Shown here piece by piece: positions 43,816 to 54,189 of a DNA stretch of 64,000 nt. A model generated the notes under the pieces. That model saw nothing but the letters and a program-made list of their open reading frames with translations. It did no database searches and had not been told where the DNA came from. The stretch is taken from the NCBI GenBank assembly GCA_028023455.1, contig JAQFVV010006653.1, positions 124,001-188,000 of the forward strand, read 5' to 3'. The stretch comes from Epiperipatus broadwayi. Lineage: Eukaryota > Onychophora > Udeonychophora > Euonychophora > Peripatidae. Position numbers and translations under genes: made by a program. Position 1 is the first letter of the stretch. Each line of letters begins with the position of its first letter.

Positions 43816-45210
43816 ACTAGTGGGAATGTAGCCTTTTATTCTGAGAGAAAGATCAAATCACAAAATAATGGCCTTTTTGATTAATGAATTTTAAAACAGT
43901 CTTACTTGTTTCAAAGAATTCTGTCCATTGAGGATTGTATATTAAAACAAAGATTTTCGTGTGTAAAAAAATTTAAACATATTGTCCCCAAGCATATTTT
44001 CTTACTGTTAGTAGTAATATTATGCCTCTATTTTGGTTTTATTGCATCTGCTATTGTGCTTGTAGTTAAAATTGTTCAAGGATGTTTTAGAGATATTCTT
44101 AAACAATCTTTATTCTTCGTCAATGGATCTAACTATCCATTCACTACTGGTCGGTAAATAAATATCTGGTTATTTATATCTAGAAAAGAGTAATAAAAAA
44201 GGATGGAAAACCATTCAAAGTCTCATCTTCGACAATGGGTCTCTTTATTTTTTTTATAAGTTATTATTGGGGGTATGTGTTTATTATTAATCCTATTTAA
44301 AGACTTATATATATATATATGTGTGTGTATATATTAAACTATAAGTACACATAGCTAATTCCTTATCATATGTTAATCACATCACTACAGTTAAGTCTTA
44401 AACTAATAGGATATCAGCAATATGCATGTTGCCTTGATAACATATTGCTATCATGGTTTATTTTAAGCATTGGTTGTGATGATGTCATATATTTATATAT
44501 TGAGATGCCTGGTCAGGTCTCAAAATATTTTTTATGATGGTTTGGTTAATATTAAAATGTTAATTATTTTATATTTCACTTACCATTTAATTGTAATTTG
44601 TAAGATGGTATAACATATATCATGCATATATATTGACTTAAACTATTTAATTTTGATTAAATTAACTAAAGATTTAATTGATGTAATATTAATTATGGGA
44701 GAAATGAAGTTTGTAGTCATTTTTATCTTACATTAAAATTGTACAAAATTTATACTGACAATACTTAATCTCAGTAAATTGGTTTGAATTTATTTAAAGA
44801 TTATGAATCTACAGAATCTACAATTTATTTGCATTGGACATTGTCATAAAGAAATTTTCTAATGTAAATTAATTATATCGGAATTCGGTAATTACAGTGC
44901 AAAAATGTTAGCTTAGCTGAAACTATTTTGGGAAATTGTTTCCAGGTAGAAAAGATTCTAAAAATTTAAAGAACAATTGTAGGAACTCTATAAAAATCTC
45001 CAGTTTTATAAGGGAGTTTTATAAGGGTTTATTGACATTAAAAGAAGAAGACTGAGTTTTCAGCTTGTTTAGTTTGTCAAGGCAGTTTAGAAATCTGCTG
45101 CCCATGTGGTTCAGAAAGCAATGAATAAATTAACTAAGAATGAACCCAAGTCCTATTTCAGTGTTCTGGTTAGAGGATATGCATTCCTAAGCTTTTAAAA
45201 TGAAATTCTC
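43816..45210. other. AT-rich DNA, no recognised gene
   Basis: An 83-codon frame at 43906-44157 contains a hydrophobic stretch (ILCLYFGFIASAIVLVV) but has no homologue I know and no supporting context. A TA/TG microsatellite lies near 44310-44335. Confidence 0.45.
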
Positions 45211-45215
45211 TCTTT

Positions 45216-45418
45216 GAGCAGTAATGTCCATTCTCATATGAATCTAACTCATTAGAAAATTGACCATCTGCAATGATCAAATGCCAACTTGGTTAAGGTC
45301 AAATCTCACCATATCGGTTGAGCATTAATGTCCGTTCTCACATGAATCTAACTCATTAGAAATTTGACCATCTGCACTGATCAAATGTCAACATTGTTAT
45401 GGACAAATCTCACCATAC
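45216..45418 (+). repeat. 104-bp tandem duplication
   Basis: Two adjacent copies start at 45216 (gagcagtaatgtcc) and 45320 (gagcattaatgtcc). Both continue 'gaatctaactcattagaaa', 'gaccatctgcactgatcaaa' or close variants, and 'caaatctcaccatat'. About ten differences separate them. No coding role seen. Confidence 0.85.
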
Positions 45419-45419
45419 C

Positions 45420-45925
45420 TGCAATAAGAATCATAATAAACTATCTACAAAAAGTATATACTCATTTCAGAACTTTTAGAGAAAATGTGCATTACTCCTC
45501 ATGGACTTATGGTAAAGTAATGTCAACTTTTTATTATAACTCAGTAACCAAGATTGATATTATTTTGTTTTTCTTTTATTATTGTATATATATATATATA
45601 ATAGTATTAATGGTTTAAATTTAAGCTAAGTTTATGTAATGTGTTTATGTTAATGTCCAAGGTAGAGTTATATACTCAATAATTCCTTTGTGGAGAAAGT
45701 CTTGTTCTTTTTATTGATTAAGCTATGGTATAATTAAATATGAGTGAGAGAGCTTTTTAAAATTATACAGTTATTCCTATATATACATATATGTTTAATG
45801 CATCCTATAACAAAATCATATATTAAAATTATGTAAATTTAGGATCAAAATTTTCATTTATTTATTTTGTGTTTATAATAAATATTTTTCATATTTGAAT
45901 ACAAATATAGTATACATACTTAAAC
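45420..45925. other. AT-rich DNA, no gene seen
   Basis: TA microsatellite near 45586-45602; otherwise nothing recognised. Confidence 0.5.
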
Positions 45926-45929
45926 GTAA

Positions 45930-46215
45930 TTAGAGGGGATTTAAACCCAGAATTTCAAGCTACCTTTAGTCATTCACTCCATCTTATATAATTGATACAC
46001 TTGAGCACATACATATGAAAAAGATAAATGATTTCCAATATCTCCCATCTTATAGAACATATACAGATGACTTCATACATGTGAAAAAGATAAATGATCT
46101 CCAATATGTATATTGGAGATCATTTATCTTTTTCACATGTACGTGATCATATGTACTCAATTACATAAGATGGAATAGATGACTGAAGGTAATTTAAAAG
46201 TCTGTGTTCAAATTC
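45930..46215. repeat. Family B foldback copy with perfect central palindrome
   Basis: Both ends carry the B tail in inverse orientation: 'tttaaacccagaatttcaag' on the left and 'aaagtctgtgttcaaattct' on the right. The centre has a near-perfect palindrome at 46076-46141 with arms of about 32 bp around 'gt'. The hammerhead block is absent because the palindrome joins two units at their 'tctccaatat' point, which lies next to the predicted hammerhead cleavage site. Confidence 0.75.
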
Positions 46216-46678
46216 TCTCTAATAAATATTTTTGTAACATTTTCAATTATTATGAAGCTTATACAGGATCATCTAATGAATGTATTCCTATTATTTTCTC
46301 CACATTAAAAAAATATCCTTATATAATTCTTCCCTCATTGTGGATGCATCTTCTAGTTTTTTTACAATCTCTTGAAATCCAATTTAGGACTTTAGTTAGT
46401 CATCTTTTCTGGGGAACAACTAAATTCTATTTCAGTTTCTTAACTTGTCAACGATATCTGTAATATCACTTGTTTTGCTTTCAATAATGTTTTGTTATTT
46501 CTAATATATATATATACTTTTAAGCCAATAAACATCACATGATCACAATTTCTTATGCTTGTTTATAACTGCTATTAAAACAGGCAAAACTCTCTATATG
46601 TATTGCCACTCAGTGCAAGCCAGAGTAATCAATGGATGCCAGAAGGCTTGTGCATAAAATCCCCATCTAGTGCCTACT

Positions 46679-46743
46679 CATCCAATATCCGCAAACTAGT
46701 TTCTGGCTTTTGGCCTTCGTCAGTGAGAAGCCTTGGATCTGAG
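46679..46743 (-). ncRNA. Hammerhead-like motif in family A, weakened stem I
   Basis: CUGACGA (46717-46723), GAAA and stem III ACUAGU are intact; the cleavage triplet is GUU, which is allowed; stem I UUCUCA/UGCGGA has a U.C mismatch, while the outer AUCCAA/UUGGAU is intact. Confidence 0.6.
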
Positions 46744-46930
46744 AACACTGCACCTAGATCTTAGGATCTAATGGCAATTGAATTCAGACCCATATGATTA
46801 TATAAGCTATTGAGCTTGGATTGCAAATATTATAGTGTTTTCAATTTAAGACTCATAGTTTTATAGTTAAGTAGAGATAAAAGGTGGCTGCTGGAGGTTG
46901 CATTAGATCCTAAGATCTAGGTGCAGTGCT

Positions 46931-46997
46931 CTCAGATCCAAGGCTCCTCACTGAAGAAGGCTACAAACCAGAAACTAGTCTGGGGATATTGGATGAA
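46931..46997 (+). ncRNA. Hammerhead ribozyme-like motif in family A, core intact
   Basis: CUGAAGA at 46951-46957 (free position 7 is A), GAAA, ACUAGU, GUC, stem I UCCUCA/UGGGGA and outer AUCCAA/UUGGAU are all present. Stem II is weaker (GGC against ACC, loop UACAA). Confidence 0.68.
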
Positions 46998-47238
46998 TAG
47001 GTACTAGATGGGGATTTTATGCATGAGCCTTTTGGCATCTGAGTGGCAATATGTATAGAGAGTTTTGCCTGTTTTAATATATATACTTTATTGGGATGTC
47101 GGAATTTTCTTTATCTTTGCTCTTTTATTTGATATTCAAGTCTGAGATCCATACACAGGCATTGGTAAAATACTTTTACTTTTTTAATTTAAAAAAACCT
47201 TTTCAAATGTGTAATATATTTCAAAATAAGAGTCATAT

Positions 47239-47415
47239 ATCACATGATCCTATCTCTTAAGCTTGTAAGTTATAAACAATGAGGATTGCCAATTCCTCTA
47301 CAAGCTTTATGATAAATGCGCCAGAGCTAGCACTTAAAATATCTCTGTCAGGAACCCCTCCCCAAACCCCTGACCATGGTTTCGTGCTTTGGCACTCCTC
47401 AGAGAGGTGTCCTTT
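47239..47415 (-). repeat. Family F repeat, inside RTE
   Basis: Starts 'cacatgatcctatctctta', then 'agcttgtaagttataaacaa', 'ttgccaattcctctacaagc', 'aaaatatctctgtcagga', and ends with the hammerhead block 'ctcagagaggtgtcc'. Start and 'cttgtaagttataaac' echo family A's 'cacatgatcac' and 'cttgtttataactg'. It interrupts the RTE 3' region. No clear target-site duplication. Confidence 0.75.
47362..47411 (-). ncRNA. Hammerhead ribozyme, canonical type I core (family F)
   Basis: Minus strand: stem I ACCUCU/AGGGGU (6 bp, one U-G), CUGAGGA (47396-47402), stem II GUGC/GCAC closed by loop CAAA with the canonical G10.1-C11.1 pair, GAAA (47380-47383), stem III ACC/GGU with loop AU, and GUC with predicted cleavage between 47372 and 47371. 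Every invariant position is satisfied. The 3-bp stem III with a 2-nt loop resembles hammerheads of newt and schistosome repeats, which tend to act as dimers. This is the strongest ribozyme call in the window. Confidence 0.85.
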
Positions 47416-48191
47416 TGTTTTTTGGTTCTTCAAAAACAATTTTTTTTAGAAATTAATTCTATTGATTAATTGCATGTATTATATTTCCTTTTATATTAAT
47501 AATCTGTTCAAAGTATTTCTAATTAATTTGTTTTCATTTCTTGTTATTCCACTCTGCTTTTTTTTTGAAAATCTATTGAATATTATTTTAGTTGTTGTTT
47601 TTTTTTTAATTTATCTTTACTACTTCTTTTTTTTTAGTTTCATTCAACCGACTCTTGTAATTTCCTAAAGATCGAAGCATTATTTAAAAAAGTAAATCTG
47701 TTATTTGCAAAATCTAAATGACTCGTGTTTAATAAAATAAATAAGTAACAGTGTTAATTGCTTTGTAAATCTTATAAAAGTGACAGGTTGAATGGTAGAC
47801 CCCAACATTTTATTCTCTTTTTTTTATAGCTCTAGTAGTCTAATTCCTTATTCTATTTACGTAAAGAGTTTGCATGAAATTGATTAATGTAAATCTTTTC
47901 AGTATCATCATATAGTTCAATAACTACTTCTTCATTCTGATATAAATTCTTCAGAATTTGACTCTACCCCAAGTTTGTGTCTGAAATAAATATATGAACA
48001 TTTTGAATTTGAAGTCTCAAGTTTAGAATACAATAAAGAATAGAAAAAATAGTTATATTTTTTAAATTAATGATTTCACAAGTTTAAAATCGCATTTATA
48101 AAAATTATTATTGGATAATCTCTAGTCTAATAAATGACTTGATTTGTGTCAAAGTTGTAAGGGCAGCACATTTGAGATCTATCACTTAAAC

Positions 48192-48483
48192 CAGGGGTCC
48201 CCAACCCTATGCCCGCGGGCACCATGGCGCTCGCAAACCATTTTACGTGTGCCCGCCGCTATCCGAACACGATAAAAAATTATTTAATGTGATACAAATT
48301 TAATTTTTTTAATTTCTTACAAATTATTGTATTATATTGTACTAAAATAAAATTTTTTTTGTACATTATGTGTATTATTAACAATATCCAACTATAAATT
48401 TACATTGAAAAAATAAATGGTGCCCGCCATCTGGCCGGTATTATAGAATGTGCTCTTAAGTGCAAAAAGGTTGGGGACCCCTG
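48192..48483. mobile_element. hAT MITE with perfect TIRs and 8-bp duplication
   Basis: 292 bp. It begins CAGGGGTCCCCAACC and ends GGTTGGGGACCCCTG, a perfect 15-bp terminal inverted repeat. Identical 8-bp 'acttaaac' flank it at 48184-48191 and 48484-48491, the length made by hAT transposases. The interior 'gcccgcgggcaccatggcgc' and 'ggtgcccgccatctggccgg' is much more GC-rich than the surroundings. It has no coding capacity. The matching empty site is seen near 35770-35795. Confidence 0.95.
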
Positions 48484-48543
48484 ACTTAAACTATAGTAAT
48501 TTTCTATATATATACTGAACAGTAATAAAGTTATGTGTAAGAG

Positions 48544-48606
48544 ACTATAATCTGGGCCAACTGATGAGTGATCGTTCAGCACGAAATATGTATTTTGGGA
48601 ATCACG
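48544..48606 (+). ncRNA. Hammerhead ribozyme-like motif in family B'
   Basis: CUGAUGA at 48561-48567, stem II GUG.U/A.CAC with one A.G mismatch and the canonical G10.1-C11.1 pair, GAAA at 48583-48586, stem III AUA/UAU with loop UG, U at position 17, and stem I CCAA/UUGG. All invariant core bases are present; stem I is shorter than in other B copies. Confidence 0.65.
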
Positions 48607-48744
48607 GATCTTTTGCACATGTATTTGATCATATATTTATGATTTCATCTTTCCACAAGGTATTAAAAGTGGATAGAAATCAGTCCCTATCTTAAATTAG
48701 AGGAGTGTAGTGAAAATTACACTACAGAAATATTATTCATTATT

Positions 48745-49565
48745 GGATAATCTCTAGTTAATTATTTCACTCTTTTATCATAAGAGATACTGTCCCATTT
48801 AAAATGATGTGTTTTTATTTTAGCTGATCATTAAAATATATTCAGAGAGTTTTCTACTGAAGTAAATAATTTTATTAGGATAGTTTGAGAGAAAAGTATT
48901 ATAAAATTAATTAAGAACGACTTCAGAAAGACTAGAATAATTGTCAGACTTATTCAACCATTAAATTAATTATCCCAGATAATCTCATGAATGATTTTTA
49001 TTTATCTATCAATTTTAAACTTTAAAAAGCAAATGTAGTTGACGTATAAGTTGATTGCAGCCACATTAATAGGTTTTTAATAAATTTAAGACAATATATT
49101 AATACATTTGACTTGCTCTTATAGTATATCTATATAATAAAAATTACTTTGTCTTCTTTTTGATACAAAAAATAATAATCAAAACATTAATTTTTTAACA
49201 ACATTACAAAATAAGTCCCAAATTTTTCGAATAAGTTTAAAAAAAGTGAAAAGTAAAAAAATAAAAATGAATGAATAGCAACAAAATAATAAAATATCAT
49301 CATAGTAACTGTGCTATTGTGAAACCTGAAAGCTCAACCAGACAAACCTTTCTAGTAACATCTGTATAGTTACTAAAAGTCAATATCAATTTGACGTCAT
49401 ACAATCTAATACATGTAAACAGTATTGCAACATTCAGTTTGAGAACTGAAGTTTACATTTAATTTTAGTGATAGGTGACTAGTTAAATTATTGCTAAAAT
49501 TATGTTCTAACTTTAATATATAATATTTAAATACAGGTATACTTTATATTCCTGGAGTTTAATTG
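48745..49565. other. AT-rich DNA, no gene seen
   Basis: Nothing recognised. Confidence 0.5.
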
Positions 49566-49569
49566 TAAC

Positions 49570-50030
49570 TATAGGGATTTGAACCCAGACTTTCAGGTTC
49601 CCTTCATCTTGTATCCTGCCCATCCCTATTCTGTGTATTTAAATGGACATGGTCCTATACCTAAGGGGTCAGATTGACTTAAAGTCAACATGAGTGTGAC
49701 AATAATATTGGCATCATCAAGAGATTTGAGCATTCCATCATCAGATTTCAATGGTATGGATGGATGGTGAAAGAATTGGATAGTGGAATAGATTAAAGCA
49801 TGTCCATTAAAATTTGAAGATTTTCTATTTAATATAAACCGAGCATTGATTATACATACATGTGTGGGAGACGATGATCTGGACCAACTGATGAGTGCTG
49901 GTTTTGCATAAAATATGTATATTGGAACTCATTTGTCATTTTCACATGTGTGTGGTCATGTTTTAGTGATTGTATGAGATAGATTGAAGGGAGCTTGAAA
50001 GTCTGGGTTCAAATCCACTATAATTATATT
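49570..50030 (+). repeat. Family B repeat, full length with inverted ends
   Basis: In sense order: 'cctaaggggtcagattgact', 'gtgtgacaataatattggca', 'gagcattccatcatcagat', 'tggatggtgaaagaattgga', 'tgtccattaaaatttgaaga', the hammerhead block, 'cacatgtgtgtggtcatg', 'gattgtatgagatagattga', and the tail GTCTGGGTTCAAATCC (perfect B box). A short inverse of the tail, 'gggatttgaacccagactt', stands at its front (49572-49592), making terminal inverted repeats of about 35 bp. Confidence 0.82.
49873..49940 (+). ncRNA. Hammerhead-like motif in family B, GAAA changed
   Basis: CUGAUGA (49888-49894), stem II GUGCU and UGCAU (one mismatch), stem III AUA/UAU, cleavage A and stem I ACCAA/UUGG are present; the invariant G12 is A (AAAA). 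Likely inactive. Confidence 0.6.
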
Positions 50031-50334
50031 ATTTTTATGTATATATATATATATGTATGTATAATAAAAATATATTGTCATAAATTATGCATATTATTTA
50101 GAAAAAAATACTTTCATAATTAATGCAGGATAAAAATTGATAAACTAATATTCTTAAATTTTGCTGGATTAAAAGTTGTGTAGTAAGGTTTTAGTAATAC
50201 ACAATTTATCTTTTGTACTACAGTATATGTGATGTGATGCACTGTGACTTCTCCTTATACGGGTCAGGAATCTCTAAGCAACAATGCCCAGAGAAACCTG
50301 TTAGCCACTTTACTTTCCCTTTCCATTCACCACC

Positions 50335-50829
50335 CTAAGTTTTCCCATATCCTACTCCATCCCATTTCCACACCATAATCTTTGGCAACTCCATGGCCTT
50401 CATATCTAAATCCTCCTTATCTTTTCCCAAACACATTATAAAAACCAATAACTCACTTCCTGTATAATCATTTTGTTTATATTTAGTCTTCCATAAATTT
50501 ATTATTTGTACCCTTTCTGCTTTTAAGCATTTACTTTCGATTAACAGATGCCTTATATTTCCTCTACCTTCCTTACACAACTTGCAGACTAAATCACCCA
50601 CATTTTTCTATTTATGTGTATATTCCCTTGTTGCTAATGATCCCATTCGAGCCTTAAACAGTAAACTACTTTCCTTGCTATTATCATAAATTAGCTTGCA
50701 CCCAATATTCCATTTACATCTATATATATTTAAACTCTTTTTACTCTCCATACTAGTTCTCCATCTCTCCAACTCCCTATTCTTTATTAATGCATCTATT
50801 CTTCTATCCCATTCCTTACCTCCTATCAC
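50335..50829 (-). pseudogene. LINE C-terminal tail with Cys/His cluster
   Basis: Two frames, 50608-50829 then 50335-50601. The first has W-rich blocks (RWRTSME..., WNIGCKLI) and ends FKARMGSLATREY. The second, shifted, gives VCKLCKEGRGNIRHLLIESKCL: C-x2-C-x7-H plus a later Cys, the CCHC-like cluster seen at the ends of several LINE polyproteins, where it is thought to bind nucleic acid. Only a stop near 50605 separates them. Confidence 0.7.
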
Positions 50830-51161
50830 CTTTTGTATAAATATACTGACATAAATTCTTTATCCAAATCTTCTACATACTGCATTACCTTTCTCACCCA
50901 TCTTCTTGCCTTCCCTTTACTCATAACCCAATTAAATAATATTTTGGCTATTCTTTTATTATCCATAAACTGAAATCTACCAAACATTTTTATTTTGCTT
51001 TTTGCATCTCTCATATAAAAACTTGACCATCTCATTTCTCCTTGAATTGCCTCCTTTGCTATCCACACATCTGTATCTAATGCATGTCTTTCTACTTCAC
51101 TTTGTATTTTTTCTAAGTAACCTAATATTCCCTCTACTAACATATAATGCATCATTTCCAT
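50826..51161 (-). pseudogene. LINE RT connector domain
   Basis: 111 codons between the RT palm and the Cys/His tail. Features helical, charged sequence (LEKIQSEVERHALDTDVWIAKEAIQGEMRW in part) and the RFQFMDNKRIAKILFNW block usual after the RT thumb in this LINE type. It overlaps the next frame by four bases. Confidence 0.65.
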
Positions 51162-51222
51162 ATGTTAACCCTGCTACTGCCATTCCCTTTCATACAATTC
51201 TAGCTATATCATATTTATTATA

Positions 51223-51861
51223 TTAAAACACTGTTAATGTCTTTACCAATCCATTTCTTTTCTTTGCTTCATTTATCAATTTTTTCTCCCATTCATCCAA
51301 GCAATTTTTCTGATTACTTAAGATGATTCCCAAATACTTATATTTATTCACCACACTTAACTTTATATCCCCCAATAAAAAAATTTCATCTTCTCTTTCC
51401 CCAGTATTAACTATTATTACTTTTGATTTTTCTTCACTAAATTTAATCCCCATCTCTTTATCCACCCTTGTGCATGTCCTCAGCATAACTTCCATATCTT
51501 CTTTTCTTTCTGCACACAAAAAGACATCATCTGCAAATAAAAGACCCAATAAAATATATGTTCCCTTGCCACCTATTAATGGTATCTCTATCCCTTTTCC
51601 TAGTCTTTCTATTACTTTCTCCATTTCATTCAAATACAACAAAAACAAAATAGGTGACATAGGGCATCCTTGCCTTAGTCCTACCCCATTTTTAACTTTA
51701 ACTGATTCTAGATCCCCTAATTGGTATATATAGTAATTATTTTCATATAATTTATTAATAATATCCACTAAAGCTTCATCCATTCCCAAATTTTCTAAAC
51801 ATACCCATAATCTATTTCTATTTATTCTTTCATATGCCTTCTCTATATCTATAAAAATCAT
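51223..51861 (-). pseudogene. LINE reverse transcriptase, motifs A to thumb, 212 codons
   Basis: Motif A FIDIEKAYERI at residues 3-13 (catalytic Asp 5), motif B GLRQGCPMSPILFLLYLNEM at 61-80, motif C FADDVFLCA at 109-117 with both catalytic Asp present, and thumb YKYLGIILS at 174-182. The upstream region (RHIEDSLFVV and LMDMSRNIS blocks) continues past a shift near 51885. The palm is intact in sequence, but the whole polyprotein is broken, so it is not expected to work. Confidence 0.88.
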
Positions 51862-52104
51862 ATATAACTTTCAACTTATATTCCTACTCATATCCATAAG
51901 TTGTGTAACTACAAATAAACTATCTTCTATATGCCTATCCGATTGAAAACCTTGCATTTCCCCCCACTATATTATTTTCTTCCATCCATTTTGCAACCCT
52001 TCCAGCCACCATATATGTGAAAACTTTATATAGAACTGATGTTTAACTTTCTATGATCTTTACCCTTTTCTTTAAATAGTAGTCTTACTCTTGTACATAT
52101 TTTT

Positions 52105-52820
52105 AAAGTATCACCACCTGCTGGAAATTTAAACAAATAATAAATAATTTCAGTCTAAATAATTATTTAATATCCATTTACAATCCTTCTGTTGATTATT
52201 TTAAATATTTATTTTATAACAATACAATAATGATTATAAAAACTAACATTTTTTTGCACATCACTTTCTTAAAATAACATTTGCCAGCTTTTTAACGATA
52301 AGTAATGATTAATGTTTATATTTGTATTTATTTTTTATTGTTTTCTTGTAAGCTCTGTATTAGGTTTTTAATAACATTTGTGTAAACAATACAAATATAA
52401 TCTAGGAAAATCTATCTTTAAAAAGTTATGAAATAAAGTTTGTTTTTGTTTTTAGCTTAAAAAACAATTATGAATTTCTATGACAGTTGGTCAAACACCC
52501 ACACACAAACATGCGATTTTATCAACCAGACATACAATTTGTATTCATCATTATTATTAGTTGAGGTAGTTCACTTAGAAAATTAAATTCTTTATAATTT
52601 ACTTAAACCCTTCAGACCTTTATTACACATCATTTATAATTCATCTGCTTCTTAGCATATGTTCAAGTCACTTCTTTCTTTTTATAATATTTTCAAATAA
52701 TATTTTTCACCTTATTCTTTTCAATACTTCTATATTATTAATCTTTTTTTTTTTTTGCAAGTTATTTTTTTATCTTCAAAGTCTACAGTTTTTAATTCTC
52801 ATTGTTCATAATTATTGTAT
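52105..52820. other. AT-rich DNA, no gene seen
   Basis: Nothing recognised apart from a T-run near 52745-52757. Confidence 0.5.
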
Positions 52821-52824
52821 TCCT

Positions 52825-52927
52825 TTCATATGTCATAGCATCGGCCGGGAGGCGAATCCACAACAACCGTCTGCAACCAACTACTTGCTTGCATGGCAGC
52901 TGCACTGACCTCTCAACTAACAATGCT
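52825..52927 (-). mobile_element. Family D tRNA-derived SINE
   Basis: 'catatgtcatagcatcgg', 'gggaggcgaatccacaac', 'ctgcaaccaactacttgctt', 'gcatggcagctgcactgacc', 'ctcaactaacaatgc'. It is a full-length minus-strand copy with a slightly changed B box. Confidence 0.85.
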
Positions 52928-52929
52928 AC

Positions 52930-54185
52930 TTGCTCCCCCAAAAATAAATTAATAAATAAACCTATTTCTTAAATCTAATTTCATTGGTTCGCATAAGCTT
53001 ATGTGCTTGATAAAAGCCTGTTTATTATTACAATTTATAATAGTAAAAAAATCAAGGCATACATCACATGACTTAACTTAATAAGCTTGTATTACAAATA
53101 ATTAGCACACTCATTATATTATTACAATTTGAATTTATTTTACTTTCATCATTAGTTAACCAACTTTCCAATTATTTGTTTAAAATTAGTTATGTGCTTT
53201 ATAACTTCGTGTCTGATATTCTGCTTAATCTTTTTATTCTTCTGTTTTTTAATTACTTGGTTTTATTTAAATTTATTTCAAACTATAAGCTCTGTCAAAA
53301 ATAATATTTATCAAGTTCATTCTTGTAATCTGCAATAACAGCCACATCATCGTTAAATCTTTGATGATTATCTTTTTTACACTGATACTTATTCCATTTA
53401 AGTTCTTCATGGTTTGGCATAATTGGGCCAGCATCCGAATTGAGATCGGGAGGTTCCACGAATGACTCTGGAACTTTTAGGTCTGGCACTTGGACTTCTT
53501 ATAACCTCCCATACAATAAAGTCATATTTTTTATCTACCACTTTTTTTCCCAGTAATCTAATGAAGTAACCAAATTTACTCTATCAAATATATTTCAAGA
53601 ACACTAAAGCAAATATCTTTCTTCTTCATTCTACACATCTTTCAGTAACAATTCACATCGTTCTAATTGCTTCTAATGCTCTTCTATGTTTTCTAAGTTT
53701 GAATTGTTCTTCGAACAAGAACACGTATAACTGAAGACTTCCAATAACACATTAACTGCATAGAGTATTAAGCAGGTTGTTCTAAAGCTCTTGCATTTGA
53801 CTGAATTAAATCATTAATGAAATCATAACTATTGAAAGGAAATCTACTACCCACTTGTTTGAGTTATAAATTACATTACAAATTCATTAACTTTTTGTGC
53901 TTAGCCACTAGATCTTTTAGTTAATGTTTTTGTAACTTTATTATTCTTTATTAATCAGTACCTATTTTATTATATTGTAAATTATTATATAGTCTTTTCA
54001 TTTTTAAATGTAACAATATTCTGCTTCTCTTTATCTTAACTTCAACCCATAATCTTCAATAATTTTATGATCTCTATCACAGCAGTCTAATACCCCATTA
54101 TCATTACACAACTATTATTACATTCCTTTTTATTAACTTGATTTTTGATTGACATATATATGTAAGTAATAATAATAATAAGATT
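52930..54185. other. AT-rich DNA with one less AT-rich, unexplained open frame
   Basis: At 53295-53489 (-) a 64-codon frame reads MPDLKVPESFVEPPDLNSDAGPI at its start and contains charged, non-repetitive sequence (ELKWNKYQCKKDN). Its base composition near 53400-53490 is more balanced than its surroundings. I do not recognise it; it could be an exon remnant or part of an unrecognised element. Confidence 0.4.
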
Positions 54186-54189
54186 GGTA

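Larger units (their letters stand above)
46521..47076. repeat. Family A repeat, inverted dimer with 13-bp duplication
   Basis: Flanked by 'atatatatacttt' at 46508-46520 and 47077-47089 (low complexity, so weaker evidence). The left end is 'taagccaataaacatcaca', and then the join 'ctattaaaacaggcaaaact' links family tail to head within one copy. The left arm is minus sense up to 46770; the right arm is plus sense to 'gttttgcctgtttta'. Confidence 0.82.
46225..47990 (-). mobile_element. RTE-like LINE copy with nested A and F insertions
   Basis: The 3' tail (46225-46520, for example 'ttacaatctcttgaaatcca' as in 29907-29930), its continuation at 47090-47235, and decayed RT (47440-47990, including the complement of the SHLDFA block near 47705) are collinear with 29.8-30.8 kb once the insertions at 46521-47076 (A) and 47239-47415 (F) are removed. 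Confidence 0.65.
48090..48740 (+). repeat. Family B' repeat split by a hAT MITE
   Basis: Inverse match to 35530-35880: 'attggataatctctagtcta', 'caaagttgtaagggcag', then after the MITE 'tatagtaattttctatat', the hammerhead block, 'ccacaaggtattaaaagtgg', and 'gtgaaaattacactacagaa'. The block 'ttattggataatctctag' recurs near 48736-48770 in the same sense as near 48111, so the element may itself have terminal direct repeats. Confidence 0.7.
50240..52100 (-). mobile_element. Second LINE family, RT plus C-terminal zinc-binding tail
   Basis: The minus strand encodes in order: RT entry (VFTYMVAGRVAKWMEEN near 52030-51975), motif A to thumb in one 212-codon frame, a connector (51161-50826), and a tail with LCKLCKEGRGNIRHLL. 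It is unlike the RTE copies in sequence. Three frameshifts or stops separate the frames, so it is dead, but it is less decayed than most elements here. The fingers and any endonuclease upstream of 52100 are missing. Confidence 0.8.

Noticed and set aside
43906-44157. Small membrane protein gene
   Set aside because: One hydrophobic stretch in an 83-codon frame is expected by chance in T-rich DNA; no conserved motif or context.
51323-51733. 136-codon plus-strand frame
   Set aside because: It is the antisense shadow of the LINE reverse transcriptase on the minus strand at 51223-51861.
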